Assembly: GCA_964458015.1 (NCBI GenBank)
Contig: CAYWGR010000002.1
Location: 1-64,000 of the forward strand
Source: CAYWGR01 sp964458015
GTDB taxonomy: Bacteria > Planctomycetota > Planctomycetia > Pirellulales > Thermoguttaceae
Reading direction: 5' to 3'
Length of the DNA stretch: 64,000 nucleotides
Shown here: piece after piece, positions 59,524 through 64,000 of the stretch
Layout of the letters: each line of letters starts with the position of its first letter
Position numbering within the stretch: position 1 is the stretch's first letter
Translations under genes and position numbers: made by a program
The notes under the pieces: model-generated
Database searches by the model: none
Told to the model about the DNA's origin: nothing
Seen by the model: only the letters and a program-made list of their open reading frames with translations

Positions 59524-62325
59524 ATGCGAAGATACTGCGCAATTGTATGTGGTTTCTGGTCTTTGGTTTGCGCTTCGGCACTCTATTCTGCCCAACCTGC
59601 CACGCCGAAATGGAGCGATCTCGATCAAGCAATCGGCAAAGAAGATTACGCAACCTCCTTACAGGTGGCTAATAGCATATCGCAGAGGGGCACACCCGAT
59701 GACAAGAGAAAAGCAGCTCAAGTCTACGCTCGCGTTCTCCTGGCGCTTGGGCAGAAGGAGCAGGCCCGAAAATACCTAAATCAGATGGCTAAGCCGGGCA
59801 ATGATGCGACAGGCGGTCAACAGACCAAAATCTACAAGGCTTGGCTTCTCGCATTGGATGGCAAATCGGATGAAGCTGTTAAATCATTGGAGAAGATGCT
59901 GGAAAGCAATCCTCACGGCGATACTACTGCTGAATCCGCCGATGTTTTGGCCATGTTTTTCATGGCTAGCGGGGATATGGAGAAAGCGAAGAAGGCGGTG
60001 GACTTCGGATTGCAGGTTCTGCAATACAAGGGCGTGAAAGACGGTTATGTTCTCGCCTTGTTACGCGGTCGGCTTACGAGCAACTTCACTGCTGGCTGGG
60101 CAAAGCGAATGTACGACGAAGCGGAAAAGCTTCGCGCCGAGAACAAGTTCGCTGAAGCCGGTCAACTCTTCGCCCAAGTTCGCGCCATGTACCCCAAGAG
60201 CGAATGGGCGCACGCCTCGGGCTTTCGTATCGGCCAATGTTTCTTAGGCATGAATCAATCTACCAAGGCCGTTGATTGGTGGCAAAAATTCATCAAGGAC
60301 TCGTCTGCCGGTCCATGGCGCGGACAGTCGTATGTGGCATTGATCGACACGATTCTGGAATCAGAGCTTAATCTCAAAAAGGCGACGGAGTTCGCCATGA
60401 CAGCCACTGCTACTTTATCCAAGGGGCTCGGTAAGGATGCCGAGCCCTCGTGGAAGGAGGCGGCTTACGACATCCACCTCCGTTTGGGTATTGTTTCCTT
60501 GGTTGATGGTCGATTCGATGCAGCAAAACAAGCGTTGGAGAATGCAAAAAAAGCAGGCGGCAACCCTGCTTTGTTGGATCGGCTGATCGAGGCGGCCAAA
60601 CAACAATCCAAGTTGGTTCCTGATGAATTGGGCATTGGTGACGACCGCGCAAAAATCGCCTTGGCGATCGGCACCATTGACAACGTCTTGTGTCAATATG
60701 ATCGCGCAAAAGTGTTTTTCACGTTGCCGCTGAACGGCTCCATGCGAAGCCGGTCTGCTCCGCATCGCTCCTTTGCTGGTTTGGGTTTTGCCCGAGTCTT
60801 GGTGGCGACCGGCGGCATCGTTTCCACTAATACACCAGCGACCTCCAAAAAGGTCAAGGTGAAAGAGGCTGTAGTTCCCAATCCCACACCATTCTTGCCA
60901 GTAGTAGCTGCGTATGAAGCCTGCCTGAAGGAATACCCTGGCGGTTCGTGGCATGAAGAGACGTTGCGGGAGATTGCGTTATTGATCGAGCGCGTTGCTG
61001 CTGAGCAATATGCTCCGCCAGTTGTCAAGCAGGAAGTTGGGCCGAAGGGCGAAAAGAAGCCCACGCCGCCAATTTCCGATCAGGCTCGTCTACAACTGAA
61101 GAAAGCAACCATTGCCGCTCGAACCAAGGCATTGCCCTATTGGGTGGATTTGCGGCAGCGTTATCCGACTAGCCGCCATGTCCCCCAGGCCCTCTACCAC
61201 TCTGGCGTGCTTTTTGCGGAAGCTGAAAAGCCCGAGGAAGCCCTGGCGGCGTTCGACGAACTCATCAAGAAACATCCCTATAGCCCTTGGACGGGCGATG
61301 CCCAAGTTAAGTTGATTGATGTAAAACTAGAGCATCAATTCGATTTAGCTGGTGCAATGGTATTGGCCGAAGCGGCGGTGGATTGGTACGAGCATATTGA
61401 CCAAGCCAGAACTGCTCAAGCCCGATCCATAGTTCTTTCCTTTTGGAACAAGACTGGGTTAGAGAACTCTTCCGGGACTCTGCGTTCCGTGCGGCAGGTC
61501 GGCTATGAAATCTATATCCGTGCAGGCTTGGTCGAATACCTTAAGGTGAGAGGAGAGGGCAAGGCAAGGAACGAAACGCCTGATTCGCCTGAACAGTCTT
61601 CGGCTTCTGCAAAGAGTTATCCTCGGACGCTTGCTTTTTTCGAGAAGGCCAAGCCACTTCAGCCTGAACGAAACTTTGTTGTAGTGCAAGGGCACATTCC
61701 AACTGGTATAGAGCGGCTGATTAAAGTAGCTGAGACTGGTAGATCGCTGACGCCCGAGATCGTCTGTAAAGAGAACGAACAGGTCGGCTTGGTCCTTCAG
61801 TTTGCTGATCTCCAGCTTGAAGCCAACCAATGCAATAAGGCTATCGAATTATACGATCTTGTGATTTACCCTACCCGATTCCGAGTGACTGCACACCAAA
61901 AATCCTGGGCACATCACCAGAAGGCAACGGCGATCTACGCTATTCCCGACTGCAAAAATGCCTACAACGATTTTGTTCAAGCCCAACTAAGTTGTCCTGG
62001 CGCGCCATGGGCAGCCCGTTCTCTGTTTCAAGCCGCTTGCATTACCAACAATTTCTTCGAGGACAAAGCGAAGGCTGCTACTCAATTTATGGTGGTGGTC
62101 AAGAGATACCCTAATAGCGATGTTGCCTCTAAAGCAGCGTATTTTGCAGGTGTAACCACTGAATGGGACAAGCAGTTAGACAATGCAAAGGTTGCCTACC
62201 AATGGTATCTCAAAAAATACCCTGGTTCCCAATGGGCAGAACTCGTCAAGACACAGCACTTACCCGAAGTAGAAAAACAACTCAAAGCCGTCAAAGAATC
62301 CCCAAAAACGAGGACAGAACAATGA
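59524..62325 (+). CDS. Exported TPR protein, intact copy
   Basis: A 933-residue exported repeat protein starting MRRYCAIVCGFWSLVCASAL after GGGGGA. TPR-like helices run throughout (YARVLLALGQKEQARKYLNQM, EAGQLFAQVRAMYPKSEW, ALAAFDELIKKHPYSPWTGD). The first 250 residues are about 90% identical to the gene at 37219-39774 and the rest is about half identical. Unlike that copy it has no stop: the C-terminal SDVASKAAYFAGVTTEWDKQL onward is complete. Such repeat proteins bind partner proteins in the periplasm. It ends in an ATGA overlap with the next exported protein, so the two are co-translated. Confidence 0.85.
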   Translation: MRRYCAIVCGFWSLVCASALYSAQPATPKWSDLDQAIGKEDYATSLQVANSISQRGTPDDKRKAAQVYARVLLALGQKEQARKYLNQMAKPGNDATGGQQTKIYKAWLLALDGKSDEAVKSLEKMLESNPHGDTTAESADVLAMFFMASGDMEKAKKAVDFGLQVLQYKGVKDGYVLALLRGRLTSNFTAGWAKRMYDEAEKLRAENKFAEAGQLFAQVRAMYPKSEWAHASGFRIGQCFLGMNQSTKAVDWWQKFIKDSSAGPWRGQSYVALIDTILESELNLKKATEFAMTATATLSKGLGKDAEPSWKEAAYDIHLRLGIVSLVDGRFDAAKQALENAKKAGGNPALLDRLIEAAKQQSKLVPDELGIGDDRAKIALAIGTIDNVLCQYDRAKVFFTLPLNGSMRSRSAPHRSFAGLGFARVLVATGGIVSTNTPATSKKVKVKEAVVPNPTPFLPVVAAYEACLKEYPGGSWHEETLREIALLIERVAAEQYAPPVVKQEVGPKGEKKPTPPISDQARLQLKKATIAARTKALPYWVDLRQRYPTSRHVPQALYHSGVLFAEAEKPEEALAAFDELIKKHPYSPWTGDAQVKLIDVKLEHQFDLAGAMVLAEAAVDWYEHIDQARTAQARSIVLSFWNKTGLENSSGTLRSVRQVGYEIYIRAGLVEYLKVRGEGKARNETPDSPEQSSASAKSYPRTLAFFEKAKPLQPERNFVVVQGHIPTGIERLIKVAETGRSLTPEIVCKENEQVGLVLQFADLQLEANQCNKAIELYDLVIYPTRFRVTAHQKSWAHHQKATAIYAIPDCKNAYNDFVQAQLSCPGAPWAARSLFQAACITNNFFEDKAKAATQFMVVVKRYPNSDVASKAAYFAGVTTEWDKQLDNAKVAYQWYLKKYPGSQWAELVKTQHLPEVEKQLKAVKESPKTRTEQ

Positions 62326-64000
62326 CAGTCCGTAATGCCTATCACTGGAGCAATTTCAGGCATTTTGCGATTTTGGCTCTTCTTCTATCTGGCACGTTCT
62401 TCGCACCCACACATGTACACAGCGAGACGAAGGACATCACGGTGGACGTAGACCCCGGCCTGACCTATGAAGGAAACGTCGGCGCTGGATTCAATCTTAT
62501 CCAGAACACAGCGACCCGGCTCAATATCCATTTGACCAGCAGTAGGGGCACGATTGTCAAGTCTGAATTGATTAGCAGTTCAGGTGCGGCATGGACCAAG
62601 TACAACGAGACCTATTGGGTATGTGAAGGCATTGGTCCCAATGACCATTTTTGGTGCATCATCAAGTGCACAATGGCATATCCAGGTGGGCCAGGTGGCC
62701 CCGGCCAGCCGCCTATCCGCTGGATGTCTGTCTCGGATGTCGATTTTGATGCAGACACCGGCAATGCCAGCCCCTATGACCACCGTTCACCCAGTCGTAG
62801 CCAGGATGAAGACTACAAAGAGTACCCGGGAGTCTTGGCCACGGAGCCGATCGGACTCGTTATTCCTGTCAATGACAGCAACCATGTTAGTTGGTCCCAG
62901 CGGGACTGGGGACTTCCCATGTCATACAGCACAGACACCATGGATGTTCTGGATGCATTTCTGGAGATTCGCCCCAAAAAAGGCGGCTCTTGGGACGAGA
63001 CATGTCCTGGCGCTGTACGATACACTCAAGACGGAAGCCAGACTAGTCAAGCCAGCAAACACTTGAGCATAAACCAAGATATTACTCTCAGCTTACGTCT
63101 GGAGTCGTTGTCCTCTACTACAACTGGATACCGAGCTACAGGGATAGCTACATTCACCCCCGATTCACCCTCGGCAGGTTACCAACCATGTGACAAGTTG
63201 AACTACATGTTCCTGGGCTGCGATATTGATGTAGACAGTGATAACGATGGCTATATTTCTAGCACCAATGGAGATGGAACTGGTGAGGATTTCTTCGAGG
63301 ATCATCCGAGTAATAGTTCGTTCTATTCATCCCATCCCGAATACAAATATGGCATGATCGTTGGTGTCAACGACGGTGATGATGACGCTGATGGCAATCC
63401 AGACAACGGGTATATATCTGATGGTAACTGGAGTAATTCAGATAGCAATACTATTGAGAACACAGAACGACTTGGACGAGGAGTATTTCGTGGGCTTGTA
63501 ATAAGTGACATGTATAAGCTTATGATGGATCCTTCGATGTCTCCTGTCATCCGAATCACAATGATTTCCGGTGATGGGGCTGTTCGGCTATTTCTGGCTG
63601 ATCCAGTTACACCGATTGGAGTTTTTTCCAGTGTAGGACAATCGGTAGATGAATTTGGTGGAACAACAAACTGGAACCGACTGTACCAACTTAGTAAGGA
63701 TATTTATATAGAAGGCCTTCGCACAGGGGAGGTCATTCTTGGCTATCAGATTTTACTCAACGGCATACTTATCCATCAAGATTCCGTGAGAATTACGGTT
63801 GTCGAAACAGATAACACAGAATGGCTGGTAACACACGATCCAAAGTTTGAGAAGGACCACGCTCAGAGAGTTCCCACAAAATATAAACAGGCTGAACTAA
63901 TGAACAATAAAGCATGGGCAACTATCACTTGTTCATCAGCGATTGCCCCGACAATACAAGCAGAATTGTGGGATCTTGGAGGGACAAATACTAAAATATG
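62322..64000 (+). CDS. Large exported protein with GGPGGPGQPP segment, partial
   Basis: Open for 559 codons to the window end, so the C-terminus is missing. The start ATG overlaps the TPR stop (ATGA). A signal sequence (HFAILALLLSGTFFAPTHVHS) opens it, then beta-rich segments, a GGPGGPGQPP patch followed by WMSVSDVDFDADTG, and an Asp/Asn-rich stretch with calcium-like patterns (IDVDSDNDGYIS, DGDDDADGNPDNGYISDG) typical of thrombospondin-3/EF-type repeats. It is the paralogue of the 34670 gene and is likely secreted and surface exposed. A PKD-like C-terminus as in the paralogue is expected beyond the window. Confidence 0.75.
   Translation, partial: MTVRNAYHWSNFRHFAILALLLSGTFFAPTHVHSETKDITVDVDPGLTYEGNVGAGFNLIQNTATRLNIHLTSSRGTIVKSELISSSGAAWTKYNETYWVCEGIGPNDHFWCIIKCTMAYPGGPGGPGQPPIRWMSVSDVDFDADTGNASPYDHRSPSRSQDEDYKEYPGVLATEPIGLVIPVNDSNHVSWSQRDWGLPMSYSTDTMDVLDAFLEIRPKKGGSWDETCPGAVRYTQDGSQTSQASKHLSINQDITLSLRLESLSSTTTGYRATGIATFTPDSPSAGYQPCDKLNYMFLGCDIDVDSDNDGYISSTNGDGTGEDFFEDHPSNSSFYSSHPEYKYGMIVGVNDGDDDADGNPDNGYISDGNWSNSDSNTIENTERLGRGVFRGLVISDMYKLMMDPSMSPVIRITMISGDGAVRLFLADPVTPIGVFSSVGQSVDEFGGTTNWNRLYQLSKDIYIEGLRTGEVILGYQILLNGILIHQDSVRITVVETDNTEWLVTHDPKFEKDHAQRVPTKYKQAELMNNKAWATITCSSAIAPTIQAELWDLGGTNTKI

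Noticed and set aside
1..64000. CRISPR array
   Set aside because: No regularly spaced identical repeats of 24-40 bases with unique spacers were seen anywhere in the window.

Overview
The window looks like a chromosomal segment of a planctomycete, probably from the Pirellulales/Thermoguttales side, although the order is an inference. The markers are a DUF1559 pseudopilin-like protein, a PEP-CTERM LamG protein, the N-terminal J-like domain typical of planctomycete membrane proteins, TadE/TadG-like genes, and small carboxypeptidase-regulatory-like lipoproteins. Base composition is near 50% GC. Strong Shine-Dalgarno sites precede some genes and are absent from others.

Region by region. (1) 0.8-5.1 kb, minus strand: a compact operon of two Cys-tailed thioredoxin-fold exported proteins, a MacB/FtsX-type permease, its ATPase and an ArsR repressor. 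Two ATAT-nCG palindromes sit at the operon promoter. (2) 5.4-24.8 kb, minus strand: a carbohydrate-use cluster. It encodes a GH36-type alpha-galactosidase, a GH2 enzyme, a LamG/PEP-CTERM protein, a RhaT-type sugar symporter, an FAH-family hydrolase, two 2-hydroxyacid dehydrogenases, an M20 peptidase, two SDRs, a fused E1 alpha-beta thiamine-diphosphate dehydrogenase and a FadR/GntR repressor. Two promoters 15 kb apart carry the same 13-bp palindrome just after the -10 box, which suggests one regulon. (3) 25.2-27.3 kb: tRNA-Lys, a tyrosine integrase and an excisionase-like gene. (4) 27.9-31.6 kb: a coiled-coil membrane protein, an N-terminally truncated ATP-grasp gene, a protein of five ~75-residue repeats and a short anti-sigma-like protein.

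(5) 31.7-39.9 kb, minus strand: a large exported TPR protein interrupted by an in-frame TGA, an exported protein with GPGGPGG and PKD-like segments, a HEAT protein, a double PstS-like binding protein and a Flp-type pilin. (6) 40-53 kb: mobile and accessory DNA. It holds small unknown genes with a 42-residue lipoprotein, a minimal tyrosine recombinase, a PrimPol-helicase, a tandem pair of paralogues (one with a P-loop, one with an eroded P-loop and a Tat signal), a homing-endonuclease-repeat protein, two ParB-like proteins, a large serine recombinase and a frameshifted zinc-ribbon gene. (7) 53.4-64 kb: a four-gene TadE/TadG/J-like operon, and divergent from it a second copy of the TPR + exported protein pair, cut by the window end.

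Working picture: regions 5 and 7 are duplicated halves of one cell-surface assembly or secretion system, with near-identical TPR N-termini, similar promoters and prepilin-like partners, separated by mobile elements. Region 2 is a coordinately controlled saccharide pathway in which a LamG domain is inserted, in circularly permuted order, inside the GH2 catalytic barrel.
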